From Actinomycetota bacterium (GTDB taxonomy: Bacteria; Actinomycetota; Actinomycetes; Streptosporangiales; Streptosporangiaceae): 64,000 nucleotides of DNA. The stretch lies in assembly GCA_027314515.1 (NCBI GenBank), contig DAHVAR010000073.1:62001-126000 (forward strand), read 5' to 3'. Below are positions 45,580 through 53,102 of the stretch, piece after piece (positions within the stretch are counted from its first letter, which is position 1; every line of letters begins with the position of its first letter). The notes under the pieces were generated by a model. It saw nothing but the letters and a program-made list of their open reading frames with translations. It was not told the DNA's origin and did no database searches. Position numbers and translations under genes: made by a program.

Positions 45580-46680
45580 TCAGCATTCCGGATCCGCGGC
45601 CGGCTGGAAGCCGGTGAGGATATCGCCGCCCCGAGCCGGGCCCTCCGGACCCCGCCGATGGCGACCGCCTCCAGCGCGCTCACCATCGCCATGTGGGCCG
45701 AGGTCTTTGCCGCCGCATCCGCCGCCCGCATCGCCCGCATCACCCCGGCCGCGGTCATGCTGCTGGCCGGCATCGGCTGCGGATCGTCCGCGTGATTCGC
45801 CGCCCCGTCCGCCGCCGTCTCGATCGTGCACCGCCGCGTGGGCCAGCGCGGACTCCGCATCGCCGATGCCGTGCCGGACCCGGGCGTCATCGGGTTCGGC
45901 GGTCTTCTGGTCTGGCGCGCCGTCCGCCACCACTGACCAGGGTGTGCCCGGAGGCGACGCGACGCCGGTCGGCGATGTCCAGGTCGTCATCGGCCGATGG
46001 GCGGGGTTCTCCTGGACGGCGGCGATGCGGCCGTCGCGCATGACGCCGACCCGCTGCGCCCGCCGCGCCACGCTGCTGTCGTGCGTGACCAGGATCATGG
46101 TCAGCTCATTGGAGACCCACATCTCCTCCAGCAGGGTGACGATCTCGTCTCTGGTGTCCTCGTCGAGGTTGCCGGTGGGCTCGTCGGCGAGCAGCACGGC
46201 CGGCTGTTTTACCAGCGCGCGGGCGATGGCGACCCGCTGCTGCTGACCGCCCGACAGCTCCGACGGCAGGTGGGATGCCCGGTCCGCGAGGCCGACGCTG
46301 GCAAGTGCCAGGGCAGCCATCTCCGCACGCGCAGCGCTCGCGACGTGCTGCGGGACCAGTGCCGTCTCCACGTTCTCCTGCGCGCTGAGGGTGGGAATGA
46401 GGTTGAAGGTCTGGAAGACGAAGCCGATCGACTCCGCCCGGACCCTGGTGATGTCGCTGTCACGCATCCGGGCCAGGTCCTGTCCGTCGAGTTCGACCAG
46501 GCCGCTCGTCGGCCGGTCCAGGGCGCCGAGCATCTGCAGGAGCGTGGTCTTGCCGTGGCCTGTCGGCCCCTGGATGGCCAGCCACGCCCCGTCCTCGATG
46601 ATCAGGTCCACTCCGGCCAGGGCGGTCACCGGCTCGCGGCCGCCAGGATAGGTCTTGGTCACTCCGGTTAGCTTGTACAC
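45580..46680 (-). CDS. ABC exporter ATPase (MacB/LolD-like) with long tail
   Basis: About 366 residues. The ATPase part (about 1-230) has GPTGHGKTT, LSGGQQQRVAIARA, LLADEPTGNLD and LVTHD. Ser in the usual GxSGxGKS Walker A is replaced by Thr-Gly-His (GPTGHGKT). After about residue 235 there is a Gly/Arg/Asp-rich tail of about 130 residues unlike any domain, perhaps from a lost stop codon. GTG 46680 has GAGAGGAAG upstream. It works with the FtsX permease just upstream on the minus strand. Confidence 0.87.
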   Translation of the reverse strand: MYKLTGVTKTYPGGREPVTALAGVDLIIEDGAWLAIQGPTGHGKTTLLQMLGALDRPTSGLVELDGQDLARMRDSDITRVRAESIGFVFQTFNLIPTLSAQENVETALVPQHVASAARAEMAALALASVGLADRASHLPSELSGGQQQRVAIARALVKQPAVLLADEPTGNLDEDTRDEIVTLLEEMWVSNELTMILVTHDSSVARRAQRVGVMRDGRIAAVQENPAHRPMTTWTSPTGVASPPGTPWSVVADGAPDQKTAEPDDARVRHGIGDAESALAHAAVHDRDGGGRGGESRGRSAADAGQQHDRGRGDAGDAGGGCGGKDLGPHGDGERAGGGRHRRGPEGPARGGDILTGFQPAADPEC

Positions 46681-46720
46681 GGCTTCCTCTCCGAACGGAC
46701 GGGACGGGACGGACTGCCCG

Positions 46721-48187
46721 TCATGCGACCCTGGACAGCGCATCGGCGGGGCGCAGCCTGCTGGCCCGCCAGCCACCGAGCGAGCCGGCGACCAGGCCGC
46801 CCAGGATCGCCAGGCCCACCGCGAGCGCCACGGCGGTCAGCGTCACTGGCGCGCTCAGGTGCACGGTCACGGTGTGGCCGGCCGCCGCCAGGGCCCGGAA
46901 CCCGCCGCCTCCGCGGCCGGCGTGCGGCCGGCCGCCGGCGAACGCGCGCGCGCCTCCCGGCGTCGCGGAGCCGGTGACCAGGCCAACCGAGGCGGACAGC
47001 GGCGGGGCGAGCGAGCCGACCAGAGCCGCTCCGGCCAGGCCGAGCCCGATTCCCGCCGCGCCGCCGATGGCCCCGACGGCCAGGGCTTCGCCGATGACCT
47101 GGCCGACGATGCGCCTGCTCCGCCAGCCAAGCGCTTTGAGCGTGCCGAACTCCCTGACCCGCCGCGAGACCGCGGACATAGTCAGCAGGCTTGCCAGGAG
47201 GAAGGCCGCCGCGAGTACCGCGATCGCCAGCCAGCGGCCCAGGCTGCCCGCCAGGCTGGCGGCGCTCGCAAGCGACCCGGTTACCTCGCCGGCTAGGTTG
47301 CCGGAATTGGTGACAGCGGCACCCGGCAGCAGGCGGGATATCTGCGCCGAGACCGGGCCGATCCCCGAAGCGCTGTCCGCCGCGACGAAGATCGTGTTGA
47401 CCTTGCCAGACAGCCCGGGACTGGCCAGCGCCTGGGCACGGGCCAGCGGAATGTAGACGTCCGACGGGTTGTCCCCCTGCGGCTCGGCCACAATCCCGAT
47501 GACCTTGAACCCCGTCCCGCCGACGGTGACAGCGGAGCCGACGCCGAGATTCTGCGCCGCCGCGAAGTTCGAGTCGATCACGGCGACATCGGAGTTCGAA
47601 TCCGCGGCCGTGAAGGTGCGGCCGGCGACCAGCTTCCCGGAGCTGAGCGGCCCGAGCTCACCCTGACCGATCTCGACTCCCTCGACACCGAACGCCGCCG
47701 GGGTGAGATAGGCGCGCAGGCCGTGATGCCGCCCCGTCGCGCCGCCGCCCGATGCCGCGGAGACGCTCGGGATCGTGCCGCTCAGCGTCATGTCAGTGAG
47801 CGTCAGCCCGCCGGCGGCCGCGGTCACGCCTGGCAGCCGGGATACGGCGGCCACCGAGGACGACTCCAGGGTTCCCAGTCCGCGGCTGCGCAGCACGCTG
47901 ACATCGATCCTGGTCCCCGCTGCGGGCCTGGTCCCGCCGAGTGCCTGGCGCAGCCCGAAGCCGAAGCCCTGGGCCGCACCGGAGCCGGGCACGGGGGGTT
48001 GGGTAACGGTGATGTCGGTGCCCACCCCGTACAGCGAGTGCAGTACCGTGCCCTGCGCGGCGGCGACCCCCGCCGACGCCGCAGTCACCGTGATGACCAG
48101 GCCGATTCCCAGAGCCAGGCCAAGCGAGATCAGGATGCTCTGCCGCATCCGCCGCCGCAGCTCACGGCGGAGGTAAATGAAGAACAC
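46721..48187 (-). CDS. FtsX-type ABC permease
   Basis: About 488 residues. An N-terminal helix (RQSILISLGLALGIGLVITVTA) is followed by a large extracytoplasmic domain (about 45-310) and C-terminal helices with the FtsX core (FLLASLLTMSAVSRRVREFGTLKALGWRSRRI). The extracytoplasmic part has the MacB periplasmic-core pattern (ADSNSDVAVIDSNFAAAQNLGVG). GTG 48187 has GGAGAGGAT upstream. The second FMN riboswitch lies 347 bp upstream on the same strand. The cargo is unknown; control by FMN would point to a flavin-related compound (inference). Confidence 0.9.
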   Translation of the reverse strand: MFFIYLRRELRRRMRQSILISLGLALGIGLVITVTAASAGVAAAQGTVLHSLYGVGTDITVTQPPVPGSGAAQGFGFGLRQALGGTRPAAGTRIDVSVLRSRGLGTLESSSVAAVSRLPGVTAAAGGLTLTDMTLSGTIPSVSAASGGGATGRHHGLRAYLTPAAFGVEGVEIGQGELGPLSSGKLVAGRTFTAADSNSDVAVIDSNFAAAQNLGVGSAVTVGGTGFKVIGIVAEPQGDNPSDVYIPLARAQALASPGLSGKVNTIFVAADSASGIGPVSAQISRLLPGAAVTNSGNLAGEVTGSLASAASLAGSLGRWLAIAVLAAAFLLASLLTMSAVSRRVREFGTLKALGWRSRRIVGQVIGEALAVGAIGGAAGIGLGLAGAALVGSLAPPLSASVGLVTGSATPGGARAFAGGRPHAGRGGGGFRALAAAGHTVTVHLSAPVTLTAVALAVGLAILGGLVAGSLGGWRASRLRPADALSRVA

Positions 48188-48456
48188 GCGGATCCTCTCC
48201 GGACATCGGCGACTGTGCCGCAGCGGTGTACTTGGCAGCGCGAGCCGGCTCGGCGCTGGATCCCGATAATGCCGCCTCATCTTGTGCGAACCCTGGGACG
48301 GTCGTGAGAGAAGATGAAGGTCCCCTGCGAGAACCCTGCGCACGCAGGATCCGACGCAAGAAGGCGGCGCCAGGCTGGTCTGCCGCGCCACCACTCCCTA
48401 GCCCGGCCGCATCCGCGTGCCGCGTCCGCTCACTCGGTGGTCGGCATGGTCGGAGT
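48188..48456 (-). other. Leader/intergenic region before the FtsX permease
   Basis: About 270 bp between the duplicated leader and the permease start. It holds no recognisable gene. It could be a long leader continuing from the riboswitch or contain a separate promoter. I see no strong -10/-35 pair. Confidence 0.45.
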
Positions 48457-48676
48457 CGGGGGAATATGCGCTAGCAGCGCAACCGCGGCGTCGCCGCCGA
48501 CCCGGACCACCGGGCCGGCGCGCTGCCGCGCACGTGCTGCCTCCCATCCGGACTTTTACCGTCGGTCCCGGTACCGTCGGTCCCGGAATTTCACCGGGTC
48601 AGCCAGCCGGTGGTTTCGGCCGGGTCACGGACTATCACCGCCGGTTCGGAGTTTCACCGACCCCGGAGCACGTACG
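48457..48676 (-). repeat. Duplicated ribE leader, copy 2 (includes FMN riboswitch)
   Basis: The second copy of the segment at 45256-45466. It differs by a few substitutions and small indels, and by a 15-bp tandem duplication in the riboswitch. The TGCGCT/AGCGCA hairpin is kept (48466-48480). Confidence 0.9.
48534..48671 (-). promoter_or_regulatory. Second FMN riboswitch, upstream of the ABC exporter
   Basis: All landmarks of copy 1 are present in order, including the closing stem, CGGCGGTGATAGTCCG, GGTGAAATTCCGGG and AAAAGTCCGGATGGGAG. A 15-bp unit (TACCGTCGGTCCCGG on the plus strand) is repeated at 48557-48571 and 48572-48586, just before the conserved 3' segment. The first gene downstream is the FtsX permease. 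The extra 15 nt may weaken FMN binding or may be looped out. Confidence 0.88.
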
Positions 48677-48694
48677 TCCGTGGACGAGTCAGCT

Positions 48695-50032
48695 TTACCT
48701 GGCAGTGCTGCCCCGGCGCGCCAGCGCGTCCAGGGCGACCGCTGCCAGCAGCACCAGGGCCGTCCAGATGTACTGGCCGGCCGCACCGAGGCCGAGCAGG
48801 TCGACGCCGTTGTAGATGACCGCGACGACGAACCCGCCGAGCACCGCGCCCAGCATCCGGCCCCGGCCGCCGAACAGGCTGACCCCGCCGATGACGCCGC
48901 CCGCGACCGAGTACAGCACGTACTGGCCGCCAGGGAAGTTCTCCGACATCGAGCCAAGGTAGGACGAGTACAGGATGCCGGTGATGCCGGCGAACAGGCC
49001 GGCCAGCGTGAACGCCAGCACCCTGATCCGGTTCAGGTTGATTCCGGCCCGCCTGGCCGCTTCGGCGTTCCCGCCGACCGCGTACATGTACCGGCCAAAC
49101 TTCGTCCGCATCAGCAGCACAGTCGTCGCAAGCAGCAGCGCGAGCACGACCACGACGACCCACGGAACGCCTTCCAGCGTGCCGAGGGCGGCCCGGTTGA
49201 GGTTGAGCACGAAGACCAGCGCCGCGCCGATCACCGCCATCACGCCGAGCTTGAGCACGGTGACGCCCGCCGGCGGCGCGGCGAGGCCGTTGCGCACCCG
49301 GCGCCGGTCTCGCGTGATCATGAAAATGCCACCCAGCAGCACGGATGCGATCAGGACGATCCAGCCGGCGCTGGCGCTGAGGTTGCCGTTCACGATGTCG
49401 TTGATGAAGTTGTTGTGGTTGGCGATCGTGCCGCCGATGCTGACCGCGTGGGAGACGTCGAACAGCCAGATCAGCACGCCGTTCAGGCCGAGCAGGCCGG
49501 CCAGCGTCACCACGAACGACGGGATCTTCAGCCAGACGATGATCAGGCCCTCGATAGCGGCAATGGCCCCGCAGACGACCAGGCCCGCAAGGATGGCGAT
49601 CGCCGTCGGCCACGGATGATTTATCGACACCAGCCACATGGTGATGGTGCCGCCGATGGCCGCGTTGAACCCGACCGACAGGTCGATCTCGCCGAGCAGC
49701 AAGATGAATGCCTGTGCCATGGCGATCGTGATGATCCAGCCGGCCTGGCCCATCAGGTTGGCGATATTGCTCGCCGACAGGAAAGTGCTCTGCGAGACCT
49801 GGAAGTAGATCACCAGCGCTATCAAGCCGATGATCACGGGCAGCGCGCCGCTCTCGCCGCTGCGCACGCGGCGCAGCCAGAGCCTGGCGTACTCGCCCAG
49901 CGAGTTGACCATCAGGTCCGGCGTGATCGCCGGGCCCGTGCCGACGGCCGCGATCTGCTCATCTGCTGCGCCGGCTACCGCCACCGGCCCCGCCGCCTGC
50001 GTGGCCGGTCCCTCGTGTCCTGTAGATGTCAT
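48695..50032 (-). CDS. Xylose/ribose-type ABC sugar importer permease
   Basis: 445 residues with about ten membrane helices. LGEIDLSVGFNAAIGGTITMWLV, TRFGRYMYAVGGN-type KFGRYMYAVGGNAEAARRAGI and GGVIGGVSLFGGRGRMLGAVLGG are signatures of RbsC/XylH permeases. It forms the channel with the ATPase and binding protein encoded just upstream. The ATG start overlaps the ATPase stop in ATGA. The second riboswitch starts 24 bp after its stop. Confidence 0.94.
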   Translation of the reverse strand: MTSTGHEGPATQAAGPVAVAGAADEQIAAVGTGPAITPDLMVNSLGEYARLWLRRVRSGESGALPVIIGLIALVIYFQVSQSTFLSASNIANLMGQAGWIITIAMAQAFILLLGEIDLSVGFNAAIGGTITMWLVSINHPWPTAIAILAGLVVCGAIAAIEGLIIVWLKIPSFVVTLAGLLGLNGVLIWLFDVSHAVSIGGTIANHNNFINDIVNGNLSASAGWIVLIASVLLGGIFMITRDRRRVRNGLAAPPAGVTVLKLGVMAVIGAALVFVLNLNRAALGTLEGVPWVVVVVLALLLATTVLLMRTKFGRYMYAVGGNAEAARRAGINLNRIRVLAFTLAGLFAGITGILYSSYLGSMSENFPGGQYVLYSVAGGVIGGVSLFGGRGRMLGAVLGGFVVAVIYNGVDLLGLGAAGQYIWTALVLLAAVALDALARRGSTAR

Positions 50033-50919
50033 GTCTGTCGGCCCTCCGAACCACTGCTGGCGCCAGTCGAGGCGGCTGACGCGGTGCCGCTTCCGTTGCC
50101 AAAGCGGCCAGCCGACCCGGTGGTCATGTACTCGACGACCGACTGCGAGTCGAATCCGGACGCCGGACCGACCGCGGCTAGCCTGCCGAGGTACAGGACC
50201 GCGATCCGGTCGGCGATCCGGAAGACGTCCGTCAGGTTGTGCGAGACGACGAGCACGGCGTGCCCTCGGCTAGCCAGCGTGGTGATCAGGTCCAGCACCA
50301 GTTCGGTCTGGGTGACGCCCAGCGCGGCGGTCGGCTCGTCCATGATCACGAGCCTGGCCTCCTGCATGACGGCCTTGGCCACGGCGACCGCCTGCCGCTG
50401 CCCGCCGGACAGCGAGCCGACCGGCTGCCTGATCGACCTGACGGTCGTCACCGAGAGATCCCTCAGCGTCTGCTTGGCGGTCAGCTCCATGGAGATCTCG
50501 TCAAGCAGGCCGAAGTGCGTCTTCTCGTGGCCGAGCAGCATGTTCTGCACGATGTCCAGGTTGTCGGCGAGCGCCAGGTCCTGGTAGACGGCGGCGATGC
50601 CGAGATTGGAAGCGTCCTTGGGCGAGTGCAGGTGCACCGGCCGGCCGTTCCAGATCAGCTGACCGCTGCTGGGCTCGTAGATGCCCGTGATGCACTTGAT
50701 CAGCGTTGTCTTGCCGGCCCCGTTGTCGCCCACCAGTGCGGTAACCTGCCCGGCTGGTATGTCGAGCTCGATCCCGGCGAGTGCCTGCACCGGGCCGAAT
50801 GCCTTGCCGACGCCTCGCAGTTGAAGCAGTGGGATGCCGGTCACTGCCGTGCCGGGCACGGACGGTGCCGCGCCCGCTGCTGCGGGCGTGGCACCGTCCC
50901 CGGCGCTGCTGGCTACCAC
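50029..50919 (-). CDS. Sugar ABC importer ATPase, single nucleotide-binding domain
   Basis: 296 residues. Walker A is GDNGAGKTT (about 64-72), the Q-loop region is VYQDLALADNLD, the signature is LSGGQRQAVAVAKA, Walker B is LVIMDEPTAALG and the H-loop is VVSHN. RbsA/XylG usually carry two such domains (about 500 residues). This one has only one, so the transporter needs a homodimer or a second ATPase. The fused ATPase at 53095-55770 is closely similar and could be that partner (inference). Confidence 0.93.
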   Translation of the reverse strand: MVASSAGDGATPAAAGAAPSVPGTAVTGIPLLQLRGVGKAFGPVQALAGIELDIPAGQVTALVGDNGAGKTTLIKCITGIYEPSSGQLIWNGRPVHLHSPKDASNLGIAAVYQDLALADNLDIVQNMLLGHEKTHFGLLDEISMELTAKQTLRDLSVTTVRSIRQPVGSLSGGQRQAVAVAKAVMQEARLVIMDEPTAALGVTQTELVLDLITTLASRGHAVLVVSHNLTDVFRIADRIAVLYLGRLAAVGPASGFDSQSVVEYMTTGSAGRFGNGSGTASAASTGASSGSEGRQT

Positions 50920-50956
50920 CGGGCCGCCAGGGACCGGCCGTCAGCGCTTAGCTTCA

Positions 50957-52183
50957 TTACGAGATCCCGTACTTCGTGCAGTCGGCCGCGTACGTTGGCT
51001 GCCCTGAGGCGGGCGACGCGCTCGTGCAGATCTGCGAGGCAGGCACGAAGTTGTCCTTCACCACCGTCGACTCCACGGTCTGCGGGGTGACCCATTCGGG
51101 GGTCAGCAGGATGGAAGGCACCGGGATGTTCTCCTGAATGTCCTTCACCGTTCCGTTGACCAGCGACGACGGCGGTGTGAGACCGGCCCGCAGGTACATG
51201 GCCAGCGCGACTGCCGCCTGTGCCTCCAGGTAGATCGGCTTGTACACGGTGCCGCACTGGTAACCGGAGATGATGTTCTGGATGCCGGTGAGGGTGGCGT
51301 CCTGGCCGGTGACCGGGAAGGTGTCCGGCTTGACGCCCTTGGTCTGCAGGTAGTGGATGATCGGCGCACCGTTCTCGTCGTTCGGGCTGAGCAGCGCGTT
51401 GGCATTCGGGTGCGTCGTGTAGGCGGCCTGGAACTCGGTCAGCGCGACGGTCGGTGTCCAGGTGCCGGCCGGGTTGGCCACGTCGGTGTAGGCCTTGCTG
51501 GCGAACTTCGGCGCCAGCACCGCATCGTAGCCGTCGGCGAACAGCGTCGCATTGTTGTCCGTCGGGTCGCCGCGCATCACGATGACCTTCGGGTTCTTGA
51601 CGCCCCACGAGGTGATGCAGCTCTCCAGGCCCTGGCCGAGCAGCGTGCCAACGCGCACGTTGTTGAAGCTGACGTAGTACTTGCGGCTGCCGCCGAGGGT
51701 GATCCGGTCGTAGTCGATCACCGGAACGCCGTGCGACTTGGCGTAGGACTCGATCTTGGCACCGGTGGCCGGGTCGAGCGGGTCCATGATCAGGACCTTC
51801 GCGCCCTTGGTGATGTCAGCCTGCGCGTCTGCGTACTCGGTCGCGTCGCTGCCCTGCGCGTTCTGGATGATCTGGTCTGACTTCGGCAGGCCGGCGGCCG
51901 TCATCGCCTTGGCCAGGTACGGCGCGTCGAACTCGACGTACCGGGTCGATGACACGGTGTCGGGCAGGATGGCGGCGATCTTGCCCGAACCGTGCGAGGC
52001 GAGGATCTTGATCGCGGACATGGCCGAGAAGCTCAGGTTGAAGTCGCTGTAGCTGAGCTTCGGCACCTGCGATGCACTGAGCTTGCTCGTGGAGCCCGGT
52101 GAACTGCTGCCGCAGGCGGCGACGAGCAGCGCCGCGCTGCTGGCAATGGCCACAGTGGCCACGGCCTTGGAGACTGAGCGCAA
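50957..52183 (-). CDS. Xylose/ribose-type substrate-binding lipoprotein
   Basis: About 408 residues. A signal peptide ends in a lipobox LLVAAC with the acylated Cys at about residue 24. The mature protein is a Peripla_BP_4-type sugar-binding protein: VLIMDPLDPATGAKIESYAKSHGVPVIDYDR and YYVSFNNVRVGTLLGQGL. The nearest named group I can suggest is XylF-like. TTG 52183 has GAGGTGG at the right spacing and is preferred; GTG 52192 also fits. It is the first gene of the importer unit. Confidence 0.92.
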   Translation of the reverse strand: MRSVSKAVATVAIASSAALLVAACGSSSPGSTSKLSASQVPKLSYSDFNLSFSAMSAIKILASHGSGKIAAILPDTVSSTRYVEFDAPYLAKAMTAAGLPKSDQIIQNAQGSDATEYADAQADITKGAKVLIMDPLDPATGAKIESYAKSHGVPVIDYDRITLGGSRKYYVSFNNVRVGTLLGQGLESCITSWGVKNPKVIVMRGDPTDNNATLFADGYDAVLAPKFASKAYTDVANPAGTWTPTVALTEFQAAYTTHPNANALLSPNDENGAPIIHYLQTKGVKPDTFPVTGQDATLTGIQNIISGYQCGTVYKPIYLEAQAAVALAMYLRAGLTPPSSLVNGTVKDIQENIPVPSILLTPEWVTPQTVESTVVKDNFVPASQICTSASPASGQPTYAADCTKYGIS

Positions 52184-52365
52184 GAAAACCACCTCGTCTG
52201 TTAGCGGGACGCCCGGAAAAGACGGGCTTTTCACAGCCCTGCGAGCACTCCCGCGTGGGGGTCAATTCGTCTTCCGCGGCAAACACTAGGCCGCGATCGA
52301 TGAACGGCTCCGTTAACATCCGGGTAACCTCGTGAAAATACCGTAAACGAAAACCTGCAGGTCAG

Positions 52366-52377
52366 GCGATATATCGC
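52366..52377. promoter_or_regulatory. Perfect palindrome GCGATATATCGC upstream of the importer
   Basis: A 12-bp perfect palindrome in the AT-rich spacer (52184-52403) between the response regulator and the binding-protein gene. A PstI-like CCTGCAGG lies at 52354-52361, and a hairpin GCCCG/CGGGC at 52211-52227 is in the likely leader. The palindrome is a candidate site for the adjacent response regulator or a LacI-type repressor. Confidence 0.45.
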
Positions 52378-52403
52378 GGTCCCGCGCGCTCGGCTTCTCG
52401 TCA

Positions 52404-53102
52404 TCAGTCCGCGAGGATCCGGTAGCCGGCCCGCGGCTGGGTGACGATCAGCGGCGTGCTGCCGGATTCCAGCTTGGCCCGCAGCCGCCGGATGTAGACC
52501 CGGACGTACTCGGTCTCGGTCTCGTAGCCGTGGCCCCAGACTCGCCGCAGCAGGTGCGCGTGGCTCAGCAGCTTGCCCCGGTTGGTCGCGAGCTCGCGCA
52601 GCAAGGCGAACTCCGTCGGGGTCAGGTGTACCGGGACGCCCGCTCGGGTGACTAGCTGCCTGGCCAGGTCGATCTCCAGGTCGGCGACGTTAATGACAGC
52701 TGGCGCCGACTCCGCCGGCAGCCCGGCGGGCCGGGTCCGGCGGAGCGTGGCGTTGATCCGCGCGAGCAGTTCCTCGATGCTGAACGGCTTGGTCATGTAA
52801 TCGTCGGCGCCGACATTCAGCGCGCTCACCTTGTCCCGTTCCCCGCCCCTGGCCGAGACGACGATGATCGCCACAGACGACCGCTCCCGGATCTGCCGGC
52901 ACAGCTCGAAACCATCGATCTCGGGCAGCATCAGGTCCAGCAGCACGATGTCCGGGGACTCGGTCTCCAGCAGCCGCAGCGCGCGCAGGCCATCTGCGGA
53001 CACCACCGTGTCGAAGCCGCGGACAGCGAGGTTCGACCTGATCAGATCGACGATGTTCGGGTCATCCTCGACCACGAGCGCACGCGTAGCCGCCTCAGTC
53101 AT
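52404..53102 (-). CDS. OmpR/KdpE-type response regulator
   Basis: 232 residues. The receiver domain (about 1-118) has VVEDD, the phospho-acceptor Asp in IVLLDLMLPEIDG, Thr/Ser in VVSARGG and Lys in MTKPFS. The C-terminal winged helix (about 130-230) reads LTPTEFALLRELATNRGKLLSH and YVRVYIRRLRAKLE. It is the output partner of the fused kinase: its ATG overlaps the kinase stop by 8 bp (ATGACTGA). The importer genes follow directly, so they are its likely target. Confidence 0.95.
   Translation of the reverse strand: MTEAATRALVVEDDPNIVDLIRSNLAVRGFDTVVSADGLRALRLLETESPDIVLLDLMLPEIDGFELCRQIRERSSVAIIVVSARGGERDKVSALNVGADDYMTKPFSIEELLARINATLRRTRPAGLPAESAPAVINVADLEIDLARQLVTRAGVPVHLTPTEFALLRELATNRGKLLSHAHLLRRVWGHGYETETEYVRVYIRRLRAKLESGSTPLIVTQPRAGYRILAD

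Noticed and set aside
48314-50587. 757-residue open frame on the plus strand
   Set aside because: It lies antisense to the FtsX permease leader, the sugar permease and its ATPase, all of which have clear family motifs. Its translation is Arg/Asp/His-rich with no domain. It is a high-GC antisense artefact.
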